A stretch of DNA of 64,000 bases from Fragum whitleyi (GCA_948146395.1 OX411543.1:23317026-23381025); one strand, 5' to 3'. Shown: positions 1-15,500, numbered from the stretch's first letter. Notes: generated by a model not told the origin, from the sequence alone. Numbers and translations: made by a program.

Positions 1-99
1 GTATTCTTGTATGTACTTTTTATACCACATTGAATAACCATATGTTCTTCTTTACACCTAAAATAGAAAACACAGGTTTTTTGTCATTATCTTATTCAG

Positions 100-539
100 C
101 CACACGTTAACGTCACACTCGACCCATTAAACGACCTACCCGACACTGGAACCACAACGTCATCCCCACAACTCAGCCCCACACCATCGCTAAGCTCATT
201 AAGTGCTAAACCAGAACCCACTAGCTCCCCCATGGACGACCCCTCCGCCTCTCAAATAGACCCATCCGCTGTAGACGAAAGTAGTTCCAGTGACGCGGCA
301 TCAACTATTTCACCGACTAGTTCAAGCCAATTCAACCCTTATAACGATGACGCCAGTTCAACACATTTTGATACGTATGATCCATATAATCTATACAACA
401 GTGAATATATTAGTCAGAGTATTCTAAATAACATATACGGGAATGATGTTCAGTTTCTGAAAGATCAGCTGTTTGCGGAGAGAGACAAATGGAGTGATAG
501 AATTATGAAGATGATGAGTTATATAAAACAGGAAAATAA
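100..539 (+). CDS. DEG/ENaC exon 1 of window (Ser/Pro/Asp-rich extracellular segment)
   Basis: A pyrimidine-rich acceptor (cttattcag) ends at 99 and a strong donor (gtaagt) starts at 540. The reading frame is open for 146 codons plus two bases. Residues 1-100 are low complexity, rich in Ser, Pro, Thr and Asp, with an N-V-T glycosylation sequon at residue 4. Residues 100-146 look like an ordered, helical part of the ectodomain (FLKDQLFAERDKW). The stop at 541-543 lies beyond the donor and would be removed by splicing. Assignment to the channel rests on the phase match with the next exon and on the family's R...GHQ pattern continuing there. An upstream exon must supply TM1. Confidence 0.75.
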
Positions 540-3500
540 GTAAGTATTAAATGTCTAAATCCGATGAAGTAGTACCATTCACAATTCTTTCTCAAAATAT
601 CTACACCACTGATCTGAAAGTTGAATATTTGTTATACTTTTTTTATGAAAAATGTGAACGAAGTTTAATTTCAATCAATTAAAATGAAAATAAGGTTAAC
701 GACAGGGATAATCCGATTTACGTCCACTTAATATATCATTATATCAGTTTTAAGGTAGTGGCATTTCGGACCACATATTCTTAGACAATGTTAACCGAGG
801 TTTCATAATAAAAATAATTAGGAAACCTCGGTTAATACTGTTTCAACGTAACGTAGCAAGATGGCACACGTAAAATTTTATCGGCGCACTTGAAAAGTAG
901 AAAAAATAAAATTTAAATAATAAGTTGTTGAAAGTGGGTGTTATGGTTGGAATATATTTTAATGTGACATATAACTAATAACGTGAAGTGATTTCTTATC
1001 ACCAATTATGATTGTTTATTTGATTTATATGGACCTATGAATCTTTGTTAGCTATTTTAGAGCGTAAGTCCAATTCAGTAATCGATTGGTTAAAGGGGAA
1101 AAGTATCATGAAAACCCCCCGAAAAAATGAATACTGCTGAATAAAGGAAAAGGTGACAATAAGCCGACTAACTCTGACAGATCTTCTGAAACGGTGGGTG
1201 ATCAGCCCGAGAAACGTTTAGCAATGAACATGATCAAGAGCAATTCTCAAACAAATTTTCAAACTCCGTCCCAGTCCCCATCCGACAGTTTCTTTGTCCA
1301 GATACACCATATACAGGCGGCTACTATGCATCTACTCCTGTGGTTACGGCACAAAAATAAGTAAAATGTACCTGAACACCCACCACCATCAGTAAAAATT
1401 CAACATCAAGTGTATACAGACCAATCAATAAATCAGAACATAATTAAAGCAACATTCGATAAATAAGAATCAATGGCACAAAAGCTTAAAAAGTTAGACG
1501 GCATCGATAAGTCAAAACAGTCGTTGAACACTAGAATATCAAACATGGATTTACGAGTCTCCTCCATTGAAAATAAAGTGACAAATAACGATGAAAGGAT
1601 TGACGAGTTCGAAACTAGCAGAAACTTTGATAGTAAAACATGCGAGAAATTGAAATCAGATCAGGGCAAGTTGGACCAGATCATTAAAGAGGAAAGGAAG
1701 AGATGCGAGCAGCTAAAAAACAGGTTTATCAATAATCAGCCGATAATAAGAGATTAACCGAAGATTGTATTGACCTCCAGGCCACTCCATGTGCGATTAT
1801 CTCCTCTTTATCAATTTTTGGCCTGGTTTAGCAGGCCATAGGAAACAACCCTGTATCCTGGAAATCGCATAGAAAAAAAATAATCGAATCTAAAACAGAA
1901 CAACACGTGTACTATGTAAATTATTTGTGCTCATGCGCGTCTAGGTCTAGTATACGTCATCAACTTTTGTGCGGCACGAAGTGCTTTGTTTGTTCAAAGA
2001 AGTGCTCGCATATCACTACGCTGTAATAAGATCAAAGTACTGATAGTACTGAAGGTGGAGGAATTGAATAGACGAAACATCACACGAGGTCAATTTTCTT
2101 GAATATAACGTTGATTATTCACCTTGTCCTTAATATGTATACCAGATATTATCTTACTTATCTTACTTACAATATATGAAAATAAAGAGAAAGAATTGTT
2201 ACCCTGTCCTCAAAGTCGAGAATTATTATCAAAACTTAAATAAAACATGTGCGCTACCCAACGGTCAAGTTAAGGCACTACTAGATGAGAAAATCCTAGA
2301 CTGTTTCAACTTTAAACACATTCTAATTTCAAATAAACGAGACAAAAAAATTAGGTGCTGTTTCATTAATCCCTATACTATTTTTGCGGACTCAAAAGAT
2401 AACATGAAATGGTTTTGAAAAATTCTTACCCCCCTACCACCACCACCACCACACACATACCAACATCCCTCCGCGTCATAAAGCAAATTCCGTGATTTAT
2501 TTAAGAGTAAGAAAATGAAAAAAAAGAATAAAAAAAAATAAAAAAAAATAAAGGGAATCAATAAAGGGAATTAATGAATGACAAGTTTGTTATTTATTGT
2601 TTTATATTGAAAGAAAATATATTTCCATTATATATAGAATATAGTCAACGGCCAACCAAAACTACTTAACCATAACTTGACTAAGCTGTAGCCACGAGAC
2701 TTTTGACTGCCTAATCACAATACACGTATATTTCAAATATAAGGAAATAAAAATCAAATTGTTCTTTTTTTTACAAATACGCGGAATGTTTTTTATCCGG
2801 GTCATTTAATCATCATTGATTTATTTATATGTGAAAAAGGTATACCCATATTAACGGGACACCTTTTTGCCCAGACTTGCCAAAACCTGAAGCAGTTGAA
2901 CGTTCTATACTCATTTCACTCGCAAACAAAAATACATGGGTATTAGGTGGCGGCGCACAGTACACATGACGCTAGCAACGTTGTCGAAAATTGAATTATT
3001 TGATGTTGTGTAATAAAGCTTGACACGGCTCGTTTATCATGGGAGAAGCATGAATTAAGTGTTCCTGTAATCAAGCTTTGAATTTATGGTTTGTGCAAAT
3101 GTTAAATCGAATGGTAAATCAAAGTTATCAGAAAGGAAACCCTTAGTAAATCGCTGATATCTTCCGGAGACTCGGCAATTGACTTCCCTATAGTTGGTTG
3201 GATAAGATTCTTTTTGTTCATGATTCCTATTATCTCCCTGGGCACCGAAGCGTCGACAACGATGAAAAAAGTTTAGACGAATGAACCATTCTGTTTCAGC
3301 CTGACAAGTATTTGATTTGTGCCTTTTGGTAATTTTCAAGATTTGAAAAGTGTAATCAAAGATGAAAATCCCACCATGCAGTAGACGTCGTCTAGAATGT
3401 TTCGAAACACTTACCCCGCCAAATTTTAAACGAATCTTATCGAAAAATTCTACGGTCAAATTTCTTCAATTACTTAATTAAAACAAAACATACGTTCCAT

Positions 3501-6500
3501 CAACTCAATTAGTTTTCAAGTCTTTCGACAAATAGAAGAGAGAGAATATTTGCCAAGGAAGACAAAATAAATGAGTTATTTTATCAGCTGCGCCGGGTAC
3601 TCGTTACCATGGTATTTTATATGGCAGTTGCGCGCGCGATATATGCGATAACTATATCAATCTTACATACCCAGCCAGGATTTTTTTTTATTCGGACAGC
3701 AAATGATGCCAACTTTAGTTTGATTGCTTCAAGAATTAGATTTTGCTAGACAAAATCTGGATAATTTTTTAACAACCCTCGTACAAGTGTAACTCAAGTT
3801 TTATTGAACACTGCACGGTGTTGCTTCTTTTAAAACGTCTAGAATAAGTTGTTTTATAGCAAATTTGATTTTTTATCCACCATACACATATACAATACAT
3901 TGAAAACAATTAATTTACAGTGCGTTAACTCTCTACATAAATCTCTTCTGTTAAATTGAATTCATTCATACGTGAATCTCAATATAATATCATTTATCAA
4001 AGTGATTGACGTGAAACTTTGGTCTCTCTTGATTTTATGTGCCAATGGTTATGACACAGTATAAAGCTTCGGTACAGTTAGAACTTCTTTCGGCAATATC
4101 ATACTTCAGAATTTTTCGTAGGTATGGATTAAATAATTGAGAGTTAAGAATTGAAATCTTTAACTTCATACAAACATGAAATATCGTAGTATCGGGAGAG
4201 ATGTCTCAACACGAAAACTCTTTCTCTCTCTCTACCTCGACATTTCCTGTAATATCACAAATATCATGCTGTAATGAATTAAAGAATATACGAGGGATGA
4301 TCCAGAAATTCGTATAAAGGGCTTATAACTTTGGCATTTCTATCTCGTTCAGTGTATAATTTGTCGTGTGTGTAGTACAGTATCTTCGAAGAGTATAAAT
4401 GTTATTATTTTTTTGCAAATTATATAAAGCGGCCTTAGATTTCGTTACCATAGTAACATATGTATGCTAAGGCGGGGGAGCGAAAAAAATAATGAAAATC
4501 TGTTACATTTATCAATTTTTCTGAGACTTTTCATAAACTTTTATTTGAAATTTCTTGCTTGAAGTAAAAAAGGCCAAATAGAGGATCGATTGTCATACTT
4601 TAAACATTTTTGGAAGAGTTTTTACGGACACATGATGATTTAAATAAGACTTAATGTGAAGAGTGAAAAGCAACCTAACGACTACACCAAATCGTGAATT
4701 CCGCTTATTTTTCGAATTTTGTAATGATCATGAGATATTCACCAACCATCACCTTTCAGATATTTTAGAAAAATATTTATATGTCAAAAAAAAAAAAGAA
4801 TTTTTGTTGAGTTACCTCGTATATTTTAAGAGTGCCAGGCTGTAGTAGAGAATTAAGAATAGTATAATGGAGTTTAAAGAGAATAAAGTTGTCTTAATTG
4901 ATTCTCATTTCTTTCCGAACTTAAAGGTCCAACATCCGGGTCTTCACCTCACTAGAAATACTATTCCTATAAAATTGTACTCCAATTTGAATTCCAATCG
5001 GAATGTAGATACTTTCTGCAATTTATTTTATTAGGTACAGAAATGCATGTAAGCAAATGGAGACTATAAAGAAAAGAGAAAATAATGACGTCGCATTTGA
5101 CGTTCTTGCTCCCCCGCCTTAGTGCGGGGTCTATGTTTTAGATTAGTCACTTTACAACCATTATATAACTTACACATTCGGAAATTTCCACATTTATTAC
5201 ACAGTTGTTACATTAAACGAATATATATTTTTTGTTTTGATAGTCAACTTTTCTTAAGTTTTAGAACCCCATTATACGAATTTCTGGATCAACCCTCGTA
5301 TGATCGAAAAGTATTATATTGGTTTTTCATTAATTTTGATTTCATAAGTTGTCAAAATTTCCACGTGCATTATTTACACCTACAGATTAGGCTACATGTA
5401 CAATTATAATAAAATCAACAGTATACAAATTTGAGAGACGTTTCCATGTCAATCAGATTGAAAAATAAGATTTATGTAATGATGGACAAATAAATTCACA
5501 TTTTTGTCAGGATAACGTTGAATGGGGTATTAAGGAATTAATCAAACATAGCGAAGAAAACAAACAAACAAAAAATGTGTTGCAGTTCCGGAATTGTTTA
5601 TCAAATGGATTCAATTAGTAAGAATGCACCAACCTCTCTACTAAAGCCCACCATTCCTTGACATTTTCGTAAGATTTTGAATTTTCTTGTATACTTAGAG
5701 ATAATTCTAGTTGTTATATTAGTCTGTTCAATGATGGGGTTATTTTTTTTCAATTTGCATGTGTATATGAAACGTGTTAAATGAGACATAAAACATCAAT
5801 TTTAGGGTGATTTTCACATCCAAACATCTGAACATTTTAACTGAATTTGGTCATTTAAATCGCTTATTTTGAGGTTTATATATCGAATAATGGGTTTTAC
5901 TTTATCACATTCAAAGAATATATGAATTAAAGTTTCCTCGCTCGAGTTACAAAATGTAAAAAGATATGAATAAGATAATTCAATTTTATATAGGAAGGAA
6001 TTTGTTGGAAGTATTCGATGGACAATTCTTACCCGGAGCCATTGTAGATTCTTGTCATTTGTAACTTTGAATATATTTCAAAAGATTAATTTCAAGTTAA
6101 TATTTGCATTGTTGAATATTGATTGCCATCTAATTGTGCCCATTGGTAATTCGTCATTTTTCATAAGTATTGAGTAAATATATCGATTTGAGTTTTTGTT
6201 AGTCAGCAAGGGAGGTAAATAACATATCATACTAGGGTTGTGTACCTTATCTAGTTCAGAGTAATTTTTGACAATTTTCTTTTTATTGATAAATGAACTT
6301 ACTGTATTGCGTATGCTATAGTATTGTAGGATGTTAATTTTTCCTTTTGTCATTTGTTGCATCGATTGCAATGTCATAATAGTTCCGTTTATTGTAAATA
6401 AGTCTTTTATGAGTCTTATTCCATTATCGAACAAAGCATTATTTATTATAATTTTTTTATCAATTGTTATTTCATTATTGAAAAAATTGGTGAATGTATT

Positions 6501-9500
6501 AATTGATTCCAATTGTCATAAGTATTTTTTTTTCATTAATGATTCATATGCCTCTAATATACCAGCCCAAAAGTCATTTTTAACATCTTTCTTTATTTTT
6601 GCACAATAAGCAGATCCATAATTAAAAAGTTTATGAACATTTACTAACATATAATCTATTTTATAACATGAACTATCGCTATGCAATATTATTTTTTTTT
6701 TACCATTTGATTTTCATACAGTGTATAAAGTTACTTATGTCTGGTATTTTAAGGCCTCCTTCCCCATAATCTTTTATCGCAACTTTTGATTTAATTTTTG
6801 GTCTGCCGTTCCAAATATATTTATTAAATATATTATTTAAGATTTTGATAAAATCTTCTGGAGGCGTTGGTAAACTTATAAAAAGATGATTAAAAATAGG
6901 AATAAGCAGCGTTTTTATAACAACGATTTTTCCGAAAGGCGTTAATTTTCGTCTCTCCAAAAAAGGAAAGAATCTTTTTTATTTTGTTCATTTATCATCG
7001 AAATTTAGTTTGACCATCAAATTAGATTTACATCAAACATATTTCCAAGTAGTTTAAATGATGTATCACCCCAAGAAAGTTTCCACTTGGTTTTTATCGA
7101 GCGAGTACTATACTTCATACATCCAATCCATATCAGTTTCGTTTTATCAAAATTGACTTTTAGACCTGAAATTTCAGCGAAATCATTTAAAATATCTAGG
7201 ACAGCATTCAATGATTTTTCGCTTTCAATTAAAAGAAGCGAAGTATCGTCTGCAAACAGAGAAATGAGAAATTCATGATCCTGGATTCTTATTTCCAAAA
7301 TATCCTTGCACTTTCTTATCTTAAGATTAAGTATTTGGGCCCAGAGTATGAAGATGTAAGACGAAATAGGATCGCCCTGTCTGCAGCCCCTTTTAATAGA
7401 GAAATAATCAGAGAGATACCCATTTAATTGGACACATACTTCGTTTTTTTTTTTTTTTTAAAAAAGATCCATTTTGAAATCACTTCCCCGAAATTAAAGA
7501 ATGAAAGTGTATTTTCTATAAAACTGAATGATAAGGAATCGAAGGCCTTTCAAAATCTATTAGCATTAAAAGGCCGGGAATTTTATTATCTTCGCAGTAC
7601 TTCATAACATCGTAGACTAATCGAGTATTTTCACCTATATAACGATCTTTTATAAATCATGTTTGCCCTTTCGAAACGAGGTAGTCTAAAGTAGATTTTA
7701 ATCTATTTGCATTAGAGCCAGAAGCTAGTTTGTATAGAACGTTTCAGAGAGTTATAGGTCTCCAGTTTGTTAGAAATTGTTTGGGCTTATTTTCTTTAGG
7801 TATGCATATAATCGTTCCCAATATAATATTTCTCGAAAATTCCCCTGTTATAAATGCCCAATTAAAAGATCTGACAACAAATTTGCCAAGATTACCCCAA
7901 AATTTTTTTTATAAAAGTTGAGGAAAATCCGTCACACCCGCGACTTTTATCTTTCTTCTTATTTTTTAATGTTTGTGAAACCTCTTCAAATGTTAAAAGG
8001 CCTTTTAAGGAATTTGATTGATGATCATTTAGCTTACTGTATTGAATATTTTCGAATTCTTTTTTTTTTTTAGATTATTATTAGTGTTAGTTGTTCGTTC
8101 ATCGTACAAAGTTTTATAGAATTGCTTTACTTCTGTTAAGATTTCACGCTGTGAATATATTTTAGACCCATCCTCTCTTTCTATGAAAGGTATATTTTTC
8201 TTTTGAACGTGCTGTTTTTTCTAGATTTGTGAAGAAACTTGTGGCTTTTTCGCCTTCGTCAACCCATTGGGATTTCGAACTTATGAATGACCCTTTAAGT
8301 TTGACATTTCGTATTTTACGAAACTCATTTTTTAAATGGATCAGTTCCTCTTTTTTGAACTCGTTTAAATTTGATTCCAAATTTTGGATATTTGACATTA
8401 GAATTTGTTCGCGATTATTTCTTTGGTTTTCTTTTAATGCTGAGTACGAAATGGTTATTCCACGGATTTCCATTAAAAGTATTTCTAGGAAAAGCTGATC
8501 GTTTATTATGAATTGTATATCTGATTTATCCAGTTGTAGAATATTTCTTTGCTCGTAAACCGGTAAGCAGTATTGTAAAATTATATCATCTGTTTTATCA
8601 TTAACACATTTTGTGTAATTTACGTCATTTAACAATGAGTTGTTAAATTTCCAATAACCCTTACCATGATTAAATGAACATAGTTTTACTTCAAGAAAAA
8701 TAATGGAATGGTCAGATTTGTAACTAATGTCTATGTAGCAGTTTTGTACATGTTCGAGTGGCTAAGCTTGACCAGAATTTTCACTATGCACAATACATTG
8801 TACGGCTACTCGGGTGAACTATATCCAACTTAGAACTCATTCGAAAGTATGCTTTTTAACTCCTCGCTTTATTTTAACCCTGATTTTGTATCAATTTTCT
8901 AAAAGGAAGATTACTAAAATATCTATGCTTTGCTAGCTTTCAGTACTTTGAGTACTTTGATTTTTTAGAAGGTTACTAATTGGTCCGCCGCGTTTATCTA
9001 TTCTGTGACGCCACGCGTACAGAAATTACCCATTCAATCAGCCAAGGGTAAGATAAGTAAAATGTTCGTAACCCCTTGTTCGACAAGATGGGTTGACCAA
9101 TGCTGGACCAAATCGCTTTTTCAAATATTCATTTTACAAAGTTCCCAGATGGTCTTTTTATGCGTGACGGGTCACATACTTTAAGGACAATTTACATGGT
9201 AAAATTTGTTTAGTTAGATTTACCGATAAAGGATAAGCATGTTTTAAGTTGAAAAAGGAACATTTCGGTACAATTAATGATTTGTTTGATGGCATGTGCT
9301 ATATTCTACTGGAAGACTCTAATGTCTCCAAAAGTTCTTGATGAATGATCGACTTGAAGAGGGAAATTTTACATGTTTTTATGTCTCGTGTAATAAAACA
9401 GCAAAAAAGTGTCGTTGAATAAGTTATTACTAGTAACCTTTTTTTCAAATATATCGTGTATGAAAAGTTTTGATTTAACTGAATTTTCAGACTATTGCCC

Positions 9501-12500
9501 AATAAAGTTTTGTTAAGGAATAGAACAATCTGCATTTCATGACACAGACTTTGTGACTTATGACAAAATTATATGACAGGAATCAACGAATGAAATGTTA
9601 AATAATGTTTTATTCGAAAAGAAACACATTTTCGATAATTTTGCCTACAAGTTTGAATATAATGAAATTGACATGAATAATTTTGTAAATATTTTTTTTA
9701 ACATTGTTTGTGAATTATCGTTTAACCTTAATGAAAATGGCTGTATAGTGAGTACGAAAAATACCGTTATGCCAACAAACGCTGATATTGTAAATTTGCT
9801 TAATGAAATCAGCTTACGATTAAATACAATGGACAATAAATTACAGAAAATTGATTGGAGAAAAAGGTGGATAAGTTTGAGAACGATATGAGAAAATTGT
9901 GGGCTTCTTTACACGACAATAAGGTCAAATCAGATGGTAGAATGGACAGAATCGAAGAAAAGGTGGAAAGCTCTGATTTTACAGTTGAACGTTTAGGTGA
10001 AAAGGTAAATGACCTTGAAAAGGAGAGAGCTTCGCTCAGAGACGAAATATCGTACCTACAGTCACAATCAATGCGCAACAATCTTGTGTTTGGAAATATT
10101 AGTGAGTCTGACCCTGAGGATACCGAGGAAGTTCTTAGGAATATCCTTGAATCTAAGATGAATATCGCCCAAGATCTAGTAAAGCAAATGCGTTTTGAAA
10201 GAGTGCACAGAATTGGGCCGAAAAGTAGCAAGTGTAGAAATATTGTTGCTAAGTTTACATACTTTAAAGAGAGAGAACTCGTGCGAAAACAGTGGAAATC
10301 CCTTCAGGACACAGACTATTTGTAATGGAGCAATTCCCTAGATCCGTTGTGGAAAAAAGAAAGAAACTCTTTCCAAAAATGAGAGATAACAAAAAAGCTG
10401 GTACACAGGCCTGGGTGACTTATGACACCCTTTACGTAGAAGGAAAACCCGTTCAGATGGATCGCGCAGAGGGTGACATCAGAATCCCAACCTGGAATAT
10501 AAATGGACTTACTGCTGAGAAAAAACAAATGAATGAACTATGTTTTTTTCTCTCCAACTATGACATAATTTTTCTTCTTGAATCATGGAAAGACATAAAT
10601 AGTGATATTGAGCTTTCAAGATATAAATCGTACAATTTTTAAAGAAAACTTCAAAATAATAGAGCTCAACGTAATAGCGGGGAGATAGCTTTGTATGTTA
10701 AAGATCATGTCATAAATGGGATCGAGATCGTTCGCACACACCATGATAGCATTATATGGCTCAAACTTCATCGTGATTTTTTTGGTTGTGAGGTGGATGT
10801 CTATAATTGTGGATTGTATATTTGGGGCGAGAATTCGCCAGCATACAACTTTATTAATGTAGAATTTTTAGATATTTTAAAAAATGATATATTTGAAATG
10901 AAAATCTAGGCATGACTTATTTAACTGGTGACTGGAATAGTCGAGTTGGTAGAAAGGATATTTTATACCGTATAATGCACATAATAGGTTCACTGATCAT
11001 GACGGGTACTCACCTGATTTTTACATGCCCCGGTCATCAATAGACGGGATATGTAATAATCACGGTATTCGCATGCTTGATCTTTGTAAGGCAACGGGAG
11101 TTCGCGGTCAACTTTACCGTGATACCCACGGGTCATATACTTTCGCCAATTATCCAAGCACATCTTATTTAGTTACAAAACCGGAATGTTTAAACTTTTT
11201 AAGCGATTTCGTGATCGAACCTTTCGAAGAATAAAGCGATCATGCACCGCTTTCATTTTCGCTTAAATGCATTAGTATTTCAAATTATATCGATGATTCC
11301 TCTAAAATGGTGTATAAATGGAATGATCTACGCAAGTCTGATTTTAGAGCTGGTTTGATAGCAAAGCTACCTTTATTTAATGAACTGACTGAAAATATTG
11401 ATATTAGCGATAGAAATTCTATTAATCATGTGTTAAATGTTTTTACCTCTACCATAACGGATGTAGCAGAACCGCTATTCGGTCATACTAGACAGAATAA
11501 TGATTCTTCTTCACACGTTTTCTCAGACAAGTATAATTCATATGACAATGAATGGTTCGATAGCGCTTGTCGAATTGCAAGGCAATCTTACCTTCGGGCA
11601 CTTAAAGTATTTAATATATCGAAATCTTATCTTACTAGACAACGATTTTGTAATCCAAAAACTCGTGAAAGAAACTTTGTAGAAAAAAGAAAAGACAATT
11701 TGAAACCAAACAGATAGAAATTATGACAGCATTGAAAAAAGCAAACCAAAAGATTTTTGGAAATGTTTAAAAAAAGAAGAAAAAGAAAGAAAACATATCC
11801 CTAGATGAATTTTCAGGATATTTTGAAACGCTGGGATCAGATGTTTTTAATTCTTGAAATGAAACAGCTGAAAAGTTCTGTAATGAATGTTGATTTTAAC
11901 AATGAATGTTGCTCTTTTGAAGAACTTGATGCCCCTATTACCATTCATTACCGCAGCGATTAAATGGCTAAAAAGGGCTAATCAATGGGAAACGATCAAA
12001 TTATGAATGAGTACCCCATTGAAAGTTGCGATATTTTAGCCTCTCATATTTGTGATATTTTTAACGGTGTATTCAATTCAGGCTATTTTCCGGACAAATG
12101 GACTGAAGGGTTAATCGTACCCATACACAAAAAAGGGTATATGGACGATGTCAATAATCATAGAGGTATTACCTTACTAAGCTGTCTCTCAAAATTATTT
12201 ACGACTGTTCTAAACAACAGAATATACAAGTTTTGAGAAGAAAATTCCGTCATATCGGACGCTAAATTTGGATTTAAGAAAGGCGTATCGACCACAGATG
12301 CAACCTTTATTTTAACAAGTTTAATACAAAAATATCTTAACGATAATAAACGTCTTTATTTGGTTTTTGTCGACCTAAAAATGCTTTGACTCAATCAATA
12401 AAAACGCTTTATGGCTTAAACTTTACAAGCAAGGTATTCAAGGCAAACTAAATAAGGATAATCAAGGATTTGTATACAAAAGTTAAATCTTGTGTCAAAA

Positions 12501-15500
12501 AAGAAAATATACTCTCAAATCTTTTCGAGTATAAGGTCGGTCTTAGGCAAGGTGAGACGATGTCTCTGAGACGATGTCTCCAACCCTTGTTTCCTTATTC
12601 CTTGAAGATTTAGAGCTTTTTATTGCAGACACCCCAAATAACGGAATAAGTGTATATGAATTATCTATAATAATTTTACTATTTGCAGACGATATGGTTA
12701 TTTTTGGTAAGTCGCCAGTTGAATTACAACATAATATTGATAGGCTAAGTAAATTTTGTGATGAATGGGGACTTGAAGTAAATGTTGAAAAGACTAAAAC
12801 AATAGTTTTTAGGAACAAGGGCAAAACACGAATTGATGAAAATTGGAGCTACAAGGGCAAAGTTATTGAAACAGTAAACGACTTCAATTATTTAGGAACC
12901 GTTTTCCATTACACTGGTAGCTTTGCACAAAATCGCAAATACGTATCTTCTAAAGCACCTAAGGCCCTAAACACTTTACTAGCTAATTGTTAAAAATTGA
13001 AACTGGCAACTTAAATCTTTTGCCAACTTTTTTGAAGCATTTGTTGGCTCCATTTTAAATTTTTCCAGTGAGGTTTGGGGTAAAAGCAAATCAAGGGAAG
13101 TTGGACGAATTCATTTAAAATTCTGCAAACGTATACTACACGTAAACAACAAATCATGTAATATGGCTGTACATGGCGAATTAGGTAGATTTCCTATTTA
13201 TATTACTAGATATATACGCATAGTCAAATACTGGTTTAAACTTATTGGTCCTAATAATATAATATTTCAAAGCGTCTATCAAAACTCTTATAATAGTTAT
13301 TTGAATTGAAAGAAAAACTGGGTGTTCGACGTCAAAGATATATTTGACAGTTTTGGCTTTTCGGAAGTTTTCAGTAACCCAAGTTCAGTAAACTCTAAAC
13401 CTTTCATTCGACTTTTAAAAGAACGCATTATTGATTGTTTTAAACAGGATTGGAGAAATAAAATTGAAAACAGTAATACGTTGATTCTTTAAATAAATGT
13501 TAAGTAAAGTTTTGAAAACGAAGATTACTTCGATAAATTACCAAATGACCTCCGTACATTTTTGTGCAAAATAAGAATTTCGGCTCATTCATTATTTGTA
13601 CAAACCGGTAGATACTCAAGAAACAGGAGTCCAAAAAATGAGAGACTTTGCTTTATTTTTAATAATGGTGATGTGGAAGACGAGTATCATTTTTCCTTAA
13701 TCTGTCCAAAGTATAGTCTATTAACAAAAGATTTATCGATAGGTATTATTGGGAAAAACCAAGTATGTATAAATTTATTAACCTTTTATGTAACAGCGAT
13801 TTCACTACATTAACAAAGTTACCTTAAATTAGCGTTTTCTTTACGATTTGAGACACAGTATAACTAATATATCATTGATTTGGTCGCTGTTTCGCTTCTG
13901 TTGCTTCGTAACTACAGCTTATTTAGAGCTGTATGTAAACGGTACTGCAGATGCGAACCGTCCACTTACACTAACCGTGACAATATCGTGCACAATGTAC
14001 CATGACCTGAGCATGTGCGTTGTGTAAGAGAAGTGTCATCCTCGTAAAGCAAATAGATTTTTTCTGAAATTGACAACTTTTTTTTACTAAATAGAACCGT
14101 TACTTTTCGTCAAGTGTTATTCAACTGAGATTTGGGAGCAAGAGTGAGAAAGGGAGAGAAAGATGATAGTATGCGTGACGATTGACGAGCAGAGAGTGAG
14201 AGAGTGAGAAGAGAAAATGCTTTATGACCTTGAAATAAATTGTATTTTGAATTGAAATTGTGACTATGTACTACAGTTAAGAACATCGTGAAATTGACAA
14301 GGTGAATGATTTTGGAATGATGTCGGATTGAAAATGATCGAGTGTGAGGAGCGAGTTTTGAGTGATATTTAAGGGAGGTAATCCAATATTCCTAATTTTG
14401 TTCAAGGTGAACAAAATTAGGGATATTAATTACCTCCCTTTATCAAAATTAACGTACCCTTCTGTTTGTACGTCTTTGTGGACCAATCAGACGCCTGTGA
14501 GTCCACACCAGCTAATAAAATCTAAGAATAACCAGATCGATTTGAATTCATTGCTGAAAATCTTGAACGATTTTTAGATGTTTTCTAATAATTTCGGGAC
14601 GTTTTGTATGATCTGAGTGAGTGTTTGGAATGAATGATCGGAGCGCTGAGTGAGTGATTAAGAATGATTTTGATCGGAACGAGTGTCAATTTCACGATGT
14701 TTTTAACTGTACGTACACGTCTATTAAAATAATTGTTCTGTTCTGTTCTTAACGGCAAAACAATTAAAAGAGTCCAGGAAATGAGAGACTTTTCGTCAAG
14801 TATTATTCAACTGAGATTTGGGAGCAAGAGTGAGAAAGGGGGAGAGAGATGATAGTATGCGTGACGATTGACGAGCAGAGAGTGAGAGAGTGAGAAGAGA
14901 AAATGCGTTATGACCTTGAAATAAATTGTATTTTCAATTGAAATTGTGACTATGTACTACGTACACGTCTATTAAAATAATTGTATTGTTCTGTTCTTAA
15001 CGGCAAAACAATTAAAACAGAGTTTGTTTATCACCATGGTTTAATACAAGCTGCAAAGAAGCCAAAATTATGTTTCTCGCAAGTAAGAGAAACGATCGAT
15101 TAAATTAAACGGAATCTAACGGAAAAATGAATAAATTCGTCAAAAATAGGAAATCATCTTGTTCGGGTCTAACAACCGTTGATTTTTATCATCACTTTAA
15201 AAACATAACTAACAATTCTTCAGCAAGCCAATTTAACACAGGTAACAACGATAATGATCTCGTTGACTCTACGTATATTGAGGACTTAGATCAACCAATA
15301 ACCATCAAAGAAATTCACAATTTCAAAAAAAAAAACAATTAGATCACTAAATCGACATAAAAGTCCAGATTTTGATAACAATGTTGCAGACTTCTTCGTT
15401 GAATCTAATTATTTTATTTCCTCTTACTTGTCTATTCTATTTGATAGAATTTTTGATACAGGCGAATACCCAGAAAACTGGTGTAAAGGTGTTATAGTGC

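Noticed and set aside
2373..2561. Hydrophobic minus-strand frame
   Set aside because: It is a poly-Phe product of an A-rich simple stretch.
3055..3459. 134-codon minus-strand open frame
   Set aside because: No motif, no splice context and no homologous look; long frames of this size occur by chance or as decayed repeats.
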